Positions 41,978 to 50,637 of a stretch of 64,000 nt of DNA are shown in pieces. Under the pieces are notes generated by a model. The model was not told the DNA's origin and ran no database searches. It worked only from the letters and a program-made list of their open reading frames with translations. The translations under genes were made by a program, and so were the position numbers. The first letter of the stretch is position 1. Each line of letters opens with the position of its first letter. The stretch comes from Flavobacteriales bacterium UBA7666 (GTDB lineage Bacteria > Bacteroidota > Bacteroidia > Flavobacteriales_D > Crocinitomicaceae): the NCBI GenBank assembly GCA_002483265.1, contig DLHO01000022.1:860-64859 (forward strand), in the 5' to 3' direction.

Positions 41978-44113
41978 TTACTTTATCCACATTAGTTTTT
42001 CTCGTTCTACTTTCAGGCGCATAAATCCAAAAGCAACTGTAAGCACATGACCTTTTATTTCTTCGACTGTTCCGGTTTGTTTGGTTTCAATCATTTTTAC
42101 TGTTGAACCAACTACAATTTTGTCGCGTTGATAGGTGTCTTCTTCCGGCTTTTGTGTGTTGCGTTTTTTCGCTGCCGGTTTTTGTGGTTTGGCTTGTGCT
42201 TGGATCAATTCCACTTTTCGTTTCGCTTCCTCAATTTTTGATTTCTCCACCATCAGGTATTTGCGCACATCTTCCAATAAAGGATTGTTTGCATCTTTCT
42301 TTCTGGTTCTGGTTTGATACCGGTCAATGAATGACTTCATCTTTTTGCCGGAATTGATGAACAGATTATTCTTCTCTGCCAAATCTTGCTGCGCACGCAA
42401 ACGCTCATCTATTTTCTGTTTCTTTTCGATGAATTCTTCCCGGGCATTATTAGCCAGTTGCTGTGCTTCAATGTGTTCATTGTTCAAACGTTGCAGGTAC
42501 ATTTTTTCCCGATTCAGTTCGTTCAACAGTTGATCCATTTTCACCCGGCTTTGATCTAGTTTTCCTTTGGCTTGTTCAATTAAATCCAGTGGAATTCCAT
42601 TCATTTGAGCCACCTCAAAGGTGAAGGAACTTCCGGGTTGTCCCATGGAAAACCGATACAAGGGTTCCAGTGTTTCAGTATTGAAAAGCATACATCCGTT
42701 TACAGCATTGGGTAATCGGTCGGCTTTCAGTTTTATATTGGCGTAATGTGTGGTGATTACTCCGTAAGATTTTCGTTTATACAATTCTTCAAAAAACACT
42801 TCAGCTAAAGCGCCACCCAGTTCCGGATCAGAACCTGTTCCAAATTCATCCAGCAACAGCAAGGTTCTTCTATTCGAAACCTTTAAAAAGAATTTCATCC
42901 GTTTCAGGCGATAGGAATAGGTGCTCAATTCATTTTCAATGGACTGATTGTCTCCGATATCCGTTAGAACCTGTTGGAAGAAACAAAACTTACTGTTTTC
43001 ATGAACCGGAATCAATAAGCCCGCCTGGAGCATCACCTGTAATAATCCAATGGTTTTTAATGTAATGGATTTTCCTCCGGCATTCGGTCCGGAAATCACC
43101 AGCATTCTGCTTGTTGCGTCCAGAATCAAGCTTTGAGAAAGTGTTACTTTTCCAAGTGTTTTATTGGTTTTCCAAAGAATGGGGTGAAATGCGTCGATCA
43201 ATTCAATACGCGTATTTCGGACAATTCCCGGTAAATTGGCATTCAGATCAAGAGCCAGTTTGGTTTTCGAATTGATAAAGTCAAATTCCGTAAGTAATTC
43301 CTGATACGCTTCGATCAAAGGAAGGTGATGTGCAATATCCCGGGTCAATTCCTGAAGAATGCGGAAAATCTCTTTTCGTTCATCGTCCAAAGACATTTCC
43401 AATTCATTATTCAGTGGAATATTGATGGCAGGTTCAATGAACGTCAAACTTCCGGTTTTAGATGACCCGACTGCAATTCCTCCAATTTTTCGCTTGTGAC
43501 TTGATTGAACGGTCAGAACACGGCGTTCGTTGATGAATGCTTCTTTCGTATCACCCAGCAATCCTTCTTTCAGATACCGGCGCATTTCCTTGTCGAAATT
43601 GCGGTTGATCTGATTGCGTAATTTCGCGATTTGTTGTCGGATTGCATATAGTTCAGCCGAAGCATCGTCTTTTATCAGTCCTCTTCGATCAAATACCTTT
43701 TCAATGGCCTCGATCAGTTCACGGGTAAAATAAACGTTCTTTAAAAGACCAAACAGATTCGGATAATCCTGTGAGCGTTTATCAAAGAAATGGAGCATGT
43801 GATTTACCAATTCCGAAGCCCTGGTGATTCGTACAAAACCCTCTTGCTGCAAAACCGCATTTTGAATGGGAAGCAATTTGATTTCCGCCAATAATTCTTC
43901 AAAATCGAGAGCCGGAAAAGATTCTCCTTCCACACGGATACTTTTGAATTCGTTTACTCTAAGCAGCTCAAATTCGATCGCATCAAAATCATTATTGGGT
44001 GATAAATTTTCCAATCTGTTTTGAGCCGTTGCACCAATACTAAAAGCAGCCAACCATTCCCTGATTTGGTTAAATTCTAAATCGTGAAGTGTTTGCTGAT
44101 CAAATCCTTTCAT
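41978..44113 (-). CDS. mutS2: MutS2-family ATPase lacking the Smr nuclease domain
   Basis: The 711-aa protein has the MutS2 core: N-terminal helical clamp region, ATPase with Walker A VISGPNAGGKSITLKTIG and Walker B LLLLDEFGTGSDPELGGAL, a long coiled coil (about 510-640), and a KOW-like end (VVGSTVKMIETKQTGTVEEI). Full MutS2 is about 780-800 aa and ends with an Smr endonuclease domain; here the protein stops at KLMWIK and nothing Smr-like is encoded after it. MutS2 suppresses recombination or rescues stalled ribosomes in other bacteria. The missing domain may be a trait of the lineage. Confidence 0.92.
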   Translation of the reverse strand: MKGFDQQTLHDLEFNQIREWLAAFSIGATAQNRLENLSPNNDFDAIEFELLRVNEFKSIRVEGESFPALDFEELLAEIKLLPIQNAVLQQEGFVRITRASELVNHMLHFFDKRSQDYPNLFGLLKNVYFTRELIEAIEKVFDRRGLIKDDASAELYAIRQQIAKLRNQINRNFDKEMRRYLKEGLLGDTKEAFINERRVLTVQSSHKRKIGGIAVGSSKTGSLTFIEPAINIPLNNELEMSLDDERKEIFRILQELTRDIAHHLPLIEAYQELLTEFDFINSKTKLALDLNANLPGIVRNTRIELIDAFHPILWKTNKTLGKVTLSQSLILDATSRMLVISGPNAGGKSITLKTIGLLQVMLQAGLLIPVHENSKFCFFQQVLTDIGDNQSIENELSTYSYRLKRMKFFLKVSNRRTLLLLDEFGTGSDPELGGALAEVFFEELYKRKSYGVITTHYANIKLKADRLPNAVNGCMLFNTETLEPLYRFSMGQPGSSFTFEVAQMNGIPLDLIEQAKGKLDQSRVKMDQLLNELNREKMYLQRLNNEHIEAQQLANNAREEFIEKKQKIDERLRAQQDLAEKNNLFINSGKKMKSFIDRYQTRTRKKDANNPLLEDVRKYLMVEKSKIEEAKRKVELIQAQAKPQKPAAKKRNTQKPEEDTYQRDKIVVGSTVKMIETKQTGTVEEIKGHVLTVAFGFMRLKVEREKLMWIK

Positions 44114-44406
44114 GGTGTAAAAATAATGTCAATTTGGAAGCTGACAAAGAGAAGTGAGAAAAGAACACGCTTGCAGGGGATTTTAACTCAAATGCACCTT
44201 TTTTTACGCTCCTGCCAGTAGCACCAGTATATTTTAAAGCGAGTGCGGCAGCCTCGCTATTTAATCTAGGCATCAGCGGTAAATAAAATGAATACTGCTT
44301 TTCATTTTTGGCTCAAATTCACGGGCAAAATTCTATTTTTACTGCTTAAAGGTTTTCGAGCGATATCGAAACTTTGAACATTTGAACTTTTTCAACTTAT
44401 TTAAAT

Positions 44407-45171
44407 ATGAAACTTCTGTCCTTTAACGTTAACGGAATTCGCGCAATTGCAGGAAAATCTTTCCTTACTGATATGAAAGAAATGCAGGCAGATGTTATTT
44501 GTCTGCAAGAAACAAAAGCAACTGTGGAGCAAGTGTTGGAAACGGTAAATCCGTTAGGTTATCCATTCGTTTATGCAAATGAAGCGGGTAGAAAAGGATA
44601 TTCCGGAACTGCAATTATTTCCAAAACACAGCCGATTTCGGTGGTTTACGATATGGGAATTGCACAACATGACGAAGAAGGACGCGTGATCTGTGCAGAA
44701 TACGATAAGTTTTATCTCATCACGGTTTACGTTCCAAATTCAGGAAGTGAATTATTGCGCTTACCTTATCGTCAAGGTTGGGATGCTGATTTTCTGTTGT
44801 ATTTGAAGAAACTTGAAGCAAAGAAACCGGTGATCGTTTGTGGTGATTTCAACGTAGCACACAAGGCAATTGATTTAGCTCGACCAAAAGCAAATTACAA
44901 TAAATCTGCCGGATACATGCAGGAAGAAATCGACGGAATGGATGCGTTCATTGGAAGTGGTTTGGTAGATTCCTGGCGCGTATTAAATGGTGACGAGATC
45001 AAATATTCATGGTGGAGCTACCGGGGCGGAGCAAGAGAGAAGAACGTTGGCTGGCGGATTGATTATTTCTTAGTGTCTGAAGCATTTATTCCAAGTTTGA
45101 AAGCTGCAACAATCCATAACGAGATTTTTGGTTCTGACCATTGTCCGGTTGGGTTGGAATTGAGTTTGTGA
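44407..45171 (+). CDS. xth: Exodeoxyribonuclease III / AP endonuclease
   Basis: The 254-aa protein is an EEP-fold base-excision repair nuclease. It has SFNVNGIRAI, VICLQETKA (catalytic Glu), GYSGTAIIS, the Asp/Asn pair in VCGDFNVAHKAIDLARPK, WWSYRGGAREKNVGWRIDYF and the final catalytic GSDHCPVGLEL. The length and motif order match ExoA/XthA. The 293-base spacer to mutS2 holds only AT-rich words. The stop codon lies inside an inverted repeat. Confidence 0.95.
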   Translation: MKLLSFNVNGIRAIAGKSFLTDMKEMQADVICLQETKATVEQVLETVNPLGYPFVYANEAGRKGYSGTAIISKTQPISVVYDMGIAQHDEEGRVICAEYDKFYLITVYVPNSGSELLRLPYRQGWDADFLLYLKKLEAKKPVIVCGDFNVAHKAIDLARPKANYNKSAGYMQEEIDGMDAFIGSGLVDSWRVLNGDEIKYSWWSYRGGAREKNVGWRIDYFLVSEAFIPSLKAATIHNEIFGSDHCPVGLELSL

Positions 45172-45290
45172 ACCATATAGATACATAGCCACACATAGTT
45201 TGTTTTTTATTAATTGGTTTCTTGTTTCAGGGAATTTTTACTCATTGAGTTCACTCTCACGCTATATGAACTATGTTTCTATGTGGTTCA
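45169..45290. repeat. Imperfect inverted repeat flanking a 80-bp spacer after xth
   Basis: TGAACCATATAGATACATAG (45169-45188), which begins with the xth stop codon, is repeated inverted at 45271-45290 with 18 of 20 positions matching. The word TATGTTTCTATGTG recurs near 62578 after aroQ, so it is a dispersed element. Confidence 0.7.
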
Positions 45291-45422
45291 AATAATGTAT
45301 ACACTCTTCCAAAATGAAATTCTTCTTTTCCAAAATGAAATAGATTCGTCTTTTTGGCACGGATCTCATTTGCGTTGATCTCCTTCTGGAAGCATTGCTG
45401 TGCTTAGCGTTTAAGTTTTTTT

Positions 45423-45653
45423 GTGAGAGTAAAAACAGGTTTAAGGCATGGATTTGGCCTTATCTGTTTCAAATGTTTAAGCTTATTGAGAGATGGAAAC
45501 TCAACTCAAGAACAGAGAATACCGAATGGGCAATATTCACAGGTGTCAACGAGAGCAGGATGGGATTTTAAAATAAACCATGGCGATGGTTCCTCATCCA
45601 CTCCACGCTATAAAAATCAATGGCTTCAGCTAACACTGGGTTACAGATTCTAG
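45423..45653 (+). pseudogene. Remnant of an outer-membrane barrel protein (C-terminal fragment)
   Basis: This 76-codon frame starts with GTG and ends QWLQLTLGYRF, a final amphipathic strand with terminal Phe as used for outer-membrane barrel insertion; the preceding STRAGWDFKINHGDG also looks like strand-turn. There is no signal peptide and no in-frame upstream barrel; the 120 bases before are unalignable to a protein. A strong terminator follows at 45678. The simplest reading is a deleted gene that kept its 3' end. A small real gene cannot be excluded. Confidence 0.5.
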
Positions 45654-45677
45654 TCTAGAAGTCAGATATTGATTTGG

Positions 45678-45710
45678 AAAGACCTTTCATTTTATGGAAG
45701 GTCTTTTTTT
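45678..45710 (+). terminator. Rho-independent terminator after the barrel remnant
   Basis: AAAGACCTT (45678-45686) pairs with AAGGTCTTT (45698-45706), with inner CAT/ATG pairing, followed by more T bases. The rest of the 45172-45889 spacer holds repeats and no other gene. Confidence 0.88.
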
Positions 45711-45877
45711 GTTACAATATTCATACTTTGCGTTCTTAGCTTCTTAGCGGTTAGTAAAAAATCATTTCGATATGCTCCTGATTTTTCAAAATACTAACCA
45801 ATTGTTAATAAGTACTGTTCATTAAGTCTTAGTAACTTATTATTAAACTTTACCATCCAAGCCATCCTTTGATTCTG

Positions 45878-45885
45878 TATCTTTG
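45878..45885 (+). promoter_or_regulatory. -7 box directly before dnaB
   Basis: TATCTTTG ends only 4 bases before the dnaB ATG. If used, transcription would begin at or next to the start codon, giving a leaderless mRNA. Confidence 0.5.
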
Positions 45886-45889
45886 CTCC

Positions 45890-47467
45890 ATGGAAGAACA
45901 ACAGCCAAACAATTCCCGTAGGGTAGGAGCTCGTACCAAGAATACAATTTTACCGCTTGCAAATGAAATGGGGAAAATTCCACCCCAGGCAATTGACGTA
46001 GAACAAGCCGTTCTCGGAGCAATGATGCTGGATAAGAATGCAGTAACTGATACCATTGATATGTTATCGGCAGAGAGTTTTTACGATCCGAAGCATACTT
46101 ACATTTACGGAGCAATCAGAGAATTATTTGGAACTTCCAATCCAATTGACTTATTGACTGTTGCAGAGAAATTGAAGCAACGTGGTGAGCTGGAAGCTTG
46201 CGGTGGAGTTGTTTATTTGTCTTCCCTTACGCAGCGAGTTGGTTCCGTTGCGCATATTGAATACCATGCACGAATCATTTCTCAAAAGCACATTCAGCGC
46301 GAAATTATCCGCATGTGTTCTGAAACACTCCGGGATGCATACGATGAAACATCTGACGTTTTTGAATTGTTGACAAAGGCTGAAGGAGCTTTATTCGGAA
46401 TTGCTGAAAACAACATGAAAAAATCCGTTTCCACCATGAATATTGTGGTGAGTGAAGCGATTAAGGAAATTGAACAGGCAGCTAAAAACAGTGATGGACT
46501 TTCCGGAGTTCCAACCGGTTTCCGAAAATTGGATGAGGTAACTTCCGGCTGGCAGCGATCAGATATGATTGTAATTGCAGCTCGTCCGGCGATGGGAAAA
46601 ACGGCTTTCGTATTATCCATGGCCAGAAATACCGCCGTTGATTTCAATATGGGAGTTGCGGTATTCTCTTTGGAGATGTCCTCTGTCCAACTGGTAAAAC
46701 GTTTGATCTCGGCAGAAAGTATGATTTCGGCAGAGAAACTAAGAAAAGGAAAACTGGAAGAATACGAATTCCAGCAGCTATACAGCCGTGTTACAAAATT
46801 AGCGGAAGCTCCCATCTATATTGATGATACACCAGGTTTGAGCGTGTTCGATTTACGTGCAAAATGCCGTCGATTGAAAATGCAGTACGATATTCAAATG
46901 GTCATCATCGATTACTTGCAGTTAATGTCAGCAGGTGGTGGAAAAGGTACCGGAAATCGCGAGCAGGAAATTTCAACCATTTCCCGTTCCATTAAGGAAA
47001 TCGCAAAAGAATTAAATATCCCAATCATTGCACTTTCCCAGCTTTCCCGTTCAGTAGAAACGCGTGGTGGAGATAAACGACCGGTTCTTTCCGACTTACG
47101 TGAATCGGGAGCGATTGAGCAGGATGCCGATATCGTAGCGTTCTTGTATCGACCGGAATATTACGGAATTACAACTGCAGAAGACGGTTCTTCCAATGAA
47201 GGAGTTGGTGAAGTGATTATTGCAAAACACCGGAATGGTGGATTGGAAAATGTGCGGATGCGTTTCGTTGGAAAATATGCCCGATTCGAAAACATGGAAG
47301 ATCAGTACAACAGTGCTCCCGGAAATGATTTCAACCCGAATGCAATGAGTGCCGGAATGTCTATGAACAGAGGTTTTGATGAATCTCCACGAACCATTAC
47401 ATTAGGAAGTAATATGAATAATGTTCCGGATGAAGATTTCAACGGGCCGGACGAAACACCATTTTAA
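45890..47467 (+). CDS. dnaB: Replicative DNA helicase DnaB
   Basis: The 525-aa hexameric helicase unwinds DNA at the replication fork. It has the N-terminal DnaB domain (PPQAIDVEQAVLGAMMLD), the linker and a RecA-like domain with Walker A ARPAMGKTAF (K237), the FSLEMS motif, VIIDYLQLMS (Walker B) and the arginine finger region RSVETRGGDKRP. It ends with a Met/Asn-rich, acidic tail. The ATG at 45890 gives the family N-terminus (MEEQQPNNSRR); the start at 45869 is upstream of the promoter box and is rejected. Confidence 0.97.
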   Translation: MEEQQPNNSRRVGARTKNTILPLANEMGKIPPQAIDVEQAVLGAMMLDKNAVTDTIDMLSAESFYDPKHTYIYGAIRELFGTSNPIDLLTVAEKLKQRGELEACGGVVYLSSLTQRVGSVAHIEYHARIISQKHIQREIIRMCSETLRDAYDETSDVFELLTKAEGALFGIAENNMKKSVSTMNIVVSEAIKEIEQAAKNSDGLSGVPTGFRKLDEVTSGWQRSDMIVIAARPAMGKTAFVLSMARNTAVDFNMGVAVFSLEMSSVQLVKRLISAESMISAEKLRKGKLEEYEFQQLYSRVTKLAEAPIYIDDTPGLSVFDLRAKCRRLKMQYDIQMVIIDYLQLMSAGGGKGTGNREQEISTISRSIKEIAKELNIPIIALSQLSRSVETRGGDKRPVLSDLRESGAIEQDADIVAFLYRPEYYGITTAEDGSSNEGVGEVIIAKHRNGGLENVRMRFVGKYARFENMEDQYNSAPGNDFNPNAMSAGMSMNRGFDESPRTITLGSNMNNVPDEDFNGPDETPF

Positions 47468-47546
47468 TTTCTGATTCACAATTTATGTTGTAAATCCGGC
47501 GTTATTTAATTTTTGAATTAAATTTAGTGTCTATCACAAAAGAATT

Positions 47547-48800
47547 ATGAAATTTTTCCTGACAATCGCATTTCTGATCGTTGTTAAAACTGTTTCGGCC
47601 TCTTCAATCCTGGTTCCAATGGACGAGCGGCAAGCCAATCATTTGAAGGCCTATGGAGTTTCATTCTGGGTACTTGAAAATGGAGTGGTGATGGAATGGC
47701 TGCTCAATTACCGCGGGGGCTCTTTTTTATTTCCTCATTTACAGACCATTGAAGAAGAATTGATTATTCGCGGAGTAAGCTATGAAATTGTAGCAGACGG
47801 CCAGGTGAATGCTATTCGAACTGAGATTGCGAATCCGGAAGTAAATATGGAAATTGTGCAATTGGAAAAAGCACCTAAAATTGCGGTTTATACTCCAAAT
47901 AGTGCGCTTCCCTGGGATGATGCCGTGACAATGGTGTTGGATTATGCCGAAATTCCTTATGATAAAATTTACGATTCTGCCATTGTAATGGGAGTTCTTC
48001 CAAAATACGATTGGCTGCATTTGCATCACGAAGATTTTACAGGACAATATGGTAAATTCTATGCGTCTTTTCATCGGGAGGCTTGGTATGTAAATCAGGT
48101 TGCAGATTCAGAAAAGGATGCCGCAAGTTTGGGGTTTGCAAAAGTGTCGCAGTTGAAACTGGCGGTTGCAAATAATCTTCGGAATTTTGTGATGGGTGGA
48201 GGTTTTCTATTCACTATGTGCAGCGGAACAGATAGTTTTGATATTGGACTTTCTGCTCACGATACGGATATTTGCGAACGCATGTTTGACGGAGATCCGA
48301 GAGATCCGAATTGTCAGAATAAACTGGATTACAACATGACCTTTGCATTCAAGGATTTCATTTTGATTCAGGATCCGATGGTTTATGAATATTCGAATAT
48401 TGACGGAACGGATTTACACCGATTACCTGAAAGTCAGGATAAATTTACGCTATTCGATTTTTCTGCTAAATGGGATGTTGTTCCTGCTATGTTGACGCAA
48501 TGTCACACAGACGTAATTGATGGATTCATGGGGCAGACAACTGATTTCAGACGTGATTTGATAAAATCGAACGTGTTGGTGATGGGTGAAAATAAAGCAC
48601 TGAACACTGCGCGATACATTCATGGAGAATTGGGGCAAGGAACCTGGACATTTTACGGAGGTCACGACCCGGAAGATTTTCAACACAAGGTGGGAGATCC
48701 TCCAACAGATTTGAATTTACACCCGAATTCTCCAGGATATCGATTGATCTTGAATAACATTCTTTTTCCAGCTGCGAAGAAACAGAAGAGAAAAACTTAG
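47547..48800 (+). CDS. Conserved secreted protein (family often labelled 'asparagine synthetase B' without support)
   Basis: The 417-aa product has a signal peptide (MKFFLTIAFLIVVKTVSAS) and then SSILVPMDERQANHLKAYGVSFWVLENG, WLLNYRGGSFLFPH, YDWLHLHHEDFTGQYGKF and a late GHDPEDFQHKVGD. I recall closely similar Bacteroidota proteins named asparagine synthetase B, but it has no N-terminal Cys2 and no PP-loop motif and it is exported, so that name does not fit. FTMCSGTDSFD with a Cys after a glycine-rich loop (MGGGFLFTMCSG) hints at a class I amidotransferase-like fold. Function unknown. Confidence 0.75.
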   Translation: MKFFLTIAFLIVVKTVSASSILVPMDERQANHLKAYGVSFWVLENGVVMEWLLNYRGGSFLFPHLQTIEEELIIRGVSYEIVADGQVNAIRTEIANPEVNMEIVQLEKAPKIAVYTPNSALPWDDAVTMVLDYAEIPYDKIYDSAIVMGVLPKYDWLHLHHEDFTGQYGKFYASFHREAWYVNQVADSEKDAASLGFAKVSQLKLAVANNLRNFVMGGGFLFTMCSGTDSFDIGLSAHDTDICERMFDGDPRDPNCQNKLDYNMTFAFKDFILIQDPMVYEYSNIDGTDLHRLPESQDKFTLFDFSAKWDVVPAMLTQCHTDVIDGFMGQTTDFRRDLIKSNVLVMGENKALNTARYIHGELGQGTWTFYGGHDPEDFQHKVGDPPTDLNLHPNSPGYRLILNNILFPAAKKQKRKT

Positions 48801-48846
48801 AATTACGAATTACGTCCCGATAGCTATCGGGATACGAATTACGAAT
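48800..48846. repeat. 18-bp perfect palindrome inside a CGAATTA heptamer tract
   Basis: TCCCGATAGCTATCGGGA (48815-48832) is its own reverse complement and is flanked on both sides by GAATTACGAATTACG-type words. It lies between the convergent genes ending at 48800 and 48865. Confidence 0.9.
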
Positions 48847-48864
48847 CTCAACCTTAAATTTTTC

Positions 48865-49227
48865 TCAAGATTTACCTTGGTTTATTTCCAGTGTCTTAAT
48901 AATGGAAGTGAGGATTTTCAAAAGTTCTTCACATCCTTGAATTAGTTTTGCTGCAATTTCAAATTGTAAATACTTTGTTGTTTCGAGCAACTTTAGCCAA
49001 TAGAGGGTTTCATTGGTTTCTTTCCTTGAAATCTGAAGTTTATGAATAAAATCTTTTGAAGATTGTCCACGAATTGCCTCCGAAATATTTGCTCCAATTG
49101 ATGTTCCTGATCGTAAAAGTTGTTTGGACAGAACGAATTCTTTTTTTTCGAATGCCAAATATTTATAAGTTTCGACAATTTGAACTGCAAAATCAAAACT
49201 TTTACTTTGAATGATATTTTCTTTCAT
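48865..49227 (-). CDS. Four-helix-bundle protein (23S rRNA intervening-sequence protein family)
   Basis: The 120-aa protein has the family signature: SFDFAVQIVETYKYL at the start, QLLRSGTSIGANISEAIRGQS in the middle and ETNETLYWLKLLETTKYL near the end. Members were first seen inside 23S rRNA intervening sequences but are common as free chromosomal genes in Bacteroidota; the function is unknown. No rRNA gene is nearby, so this is a free-standing copy. Confidence 0.92.
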   Translation of the reverse strand: MKENIIQSKSFDFAVQIVETYKYLAFEKKEFVLSKQLLRSGTSIGANISEAIRGQSSKDFIHKLQISRKETNETLYWLKLLETTKYLQFEIAAKLIQGCEELLKILTSIIKTLEINQGKS

Positions 49228-49523
49228 CTGAATAGTGTTTCTTATTTAAGATAATAAAAATTGTGAATTGATTAATTAGGAATTATTCGCATTAAAAAAT
49301 CCAAAAGTTCATTTGAATCGTAAGTGATATGAATAGTTGCAGATCTGATCTGTAAATAGATGTGTTTGTTAGGTACGACTTAATTGTCTGAACAATTTTA
49401 GGGGTTAGGTTTAAGTTTGAAAACTCTGGTTCACTTCGGTTAATCAGAGTTTTTGTTTTTGCAAAGAGGATTCAAGTCCTAAAATCTTAATATCCTGATG
49501 TCCTAAATATCCTAAAGTCTTCG
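49228..49523. other. Spacer with a plus-strand terminator-like hairpin
   Basis: About 300 bases with no gene. At 49421-49454 AAACTCTG pairs with CAGAGTTT followed by TTTGTTTTTG, a terminator orientation on the plus strand, though no plus-strand gene precedes it within 600 bases. A smaller hairpin (AATTGT-CTGA-ACAATT) is at 49382-49397. A small RNA is possible but no good promoter is visible. Confidence 0.35.
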
Positions 49524-49531
49524 TATCTTTG
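49524..49531 (+). promoter_or_regulatory. -7 box upstream of trhO
   Basis: TATCTTTG, 30 bases before the ATG at 49562, preceded by a tract with repeated CCTAAA words. Confidence 0.55.
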
Positions 49532-49561
49532 CCCCAACTTTTTACAAAAAACAAACATAGC

Positions 49562-50605
49562 ATGCAACTGTGGAACACATTTAGTAAAGAGGAATTAGAG
49601 CAAAAATTGCGCGAGGCTGGTCATGAATTTGCGACCATTTCTTTCTATAAATATGCAAAAATTGCCAATCCTCAAATTTTCAGAGATTATTTATACCAAC
49701 TATTGGACAATGTTCAGGTTGTTGGTCGTATTTATGTAGCGCACGAAGGAATCAATGCGCAGATCTCAGTACCAACCAATCGATTGAATGATTTTCGTTC
49801 GGAGCTTTATTCGATTGATTTTTTAGACGGTGTAAGATTAAATATCGCCGTTGAAGAAGAAGGGGCAGAGTTCCCATTCTTAAAACTAAAGGTTAAAGTT
49901 CGAAACAAGATCCTGGCTGATGGTTTATCAGATGAATCTTTTGATGTAAGGGATATCGGAAAGCACTTGAAAGCAGAAGAGTTCAATGCACTGACTCAAG
50001 ATCCCGATACCATTTTGATCGATTTCAGAAATCACTACGAACACGAAGTGGGTCATTTTAAAGGAGCGATCCTTCCGGATGTAGATACTTTTCGCGAATC
50101 CTTGCCAATCATTGAAGATGCTTATTTGAAAGGAAACGAAGATAAGAATATCGTCATGTATTGTACCGGAGGAATTCGTTGTGAAAAGGCTTCAGCTTGG
50201 TTTAAACACCGCGGATTTAAGAATGTACATCAGCTGGAAGGCGGAATCATTAAGTACGCAAATGAATGCAAGGAAAAAGGACTGGAAAATCGGTTCATAG
50301 GTAAGAATTTCGTTTTTGATGAACGACGTGGCGAACGCATTACGGATGATGTTGTTTCAAATTGTCATCAGTGTGGCGAACCCGCAGATGTGCATGTGAA
50401 TTGTGCAAATGAAGCGTGCCATTTACTATTCATCCAGTGTGAAAAATGTAATACAAAGTATGAAAGCTGCTGTACACCGGAATGTCAGGAAATTACGCAT
50501 CTTTCTTTCGAAGAGCAAAAAGCCTTGAGAAAAGGATTGGACAACAGTAATAAAATTTTCAAAAAAGGAAGAGCTGAGCATTTATTGCAGAAATTGAATC
50601 AATAA
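49562..50605 (+). CDS. trhO: tRNA uridine(34) hydroxylase TrhO (rhodanese-like)
   Basis: The 347-aa enzyme makes 5-hydroxyuridine at wobble position 34 of tRNA. It has the N-terminal YceA-type domain (YVAHEGINAQISVP), a rhodanese domain with ILIDFRNHYEHEVGHFKGAI and the active loop MYCTGGIRCEKASAWF, then a C-terminal zinc-binding cysteine region (CHQCGEPADVHVNCANEAC, then CEKC and CCTPEC). The ATG at 49562 gives the usual start; a TTG at 49529 lies within the promoter box. lgt follows after 32 bases. Confidence 0.92.
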   Translation: MQLWNTFSKEELEQKLREAGHEFATISFYKYAKIANPQIFRDYLYQLLDNVQVVGRIYVAHEGINAQISVPTNRLNDFRSELYSIDFLDGVRLNIAVEEEGAEFPFLKLKVKVRNKILADGLSDESFDVRDIGKHLKAEEFNALTQDPDTILIDFRNHYEHEVGHFKGAILPDVDTFRESLPIIEDAYLKGNEDKNIVMYCTGGIRCEKASAWFKHRGFKNVHQLEGGIIKYANECKEKGLENRFIGKNFVFDERRGERITDDVVSNCHQCGEPADVHVNCANEACHLLFIQCEKCNTKYESCCTPECQEITHLSFEEQKALRKGLDNSNKIFKKGRAEHLLQKLNQ

Positions 50606-50637
50606 AACAGCTATCTTCGACCAACAAAATCAAACAC

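Noticed and set aside
46294..46815. 173-aa open frame antisense to dnaB
   Set aside because: Long but entirely within conserved DnaB codons; the antisense product has no family pattern.
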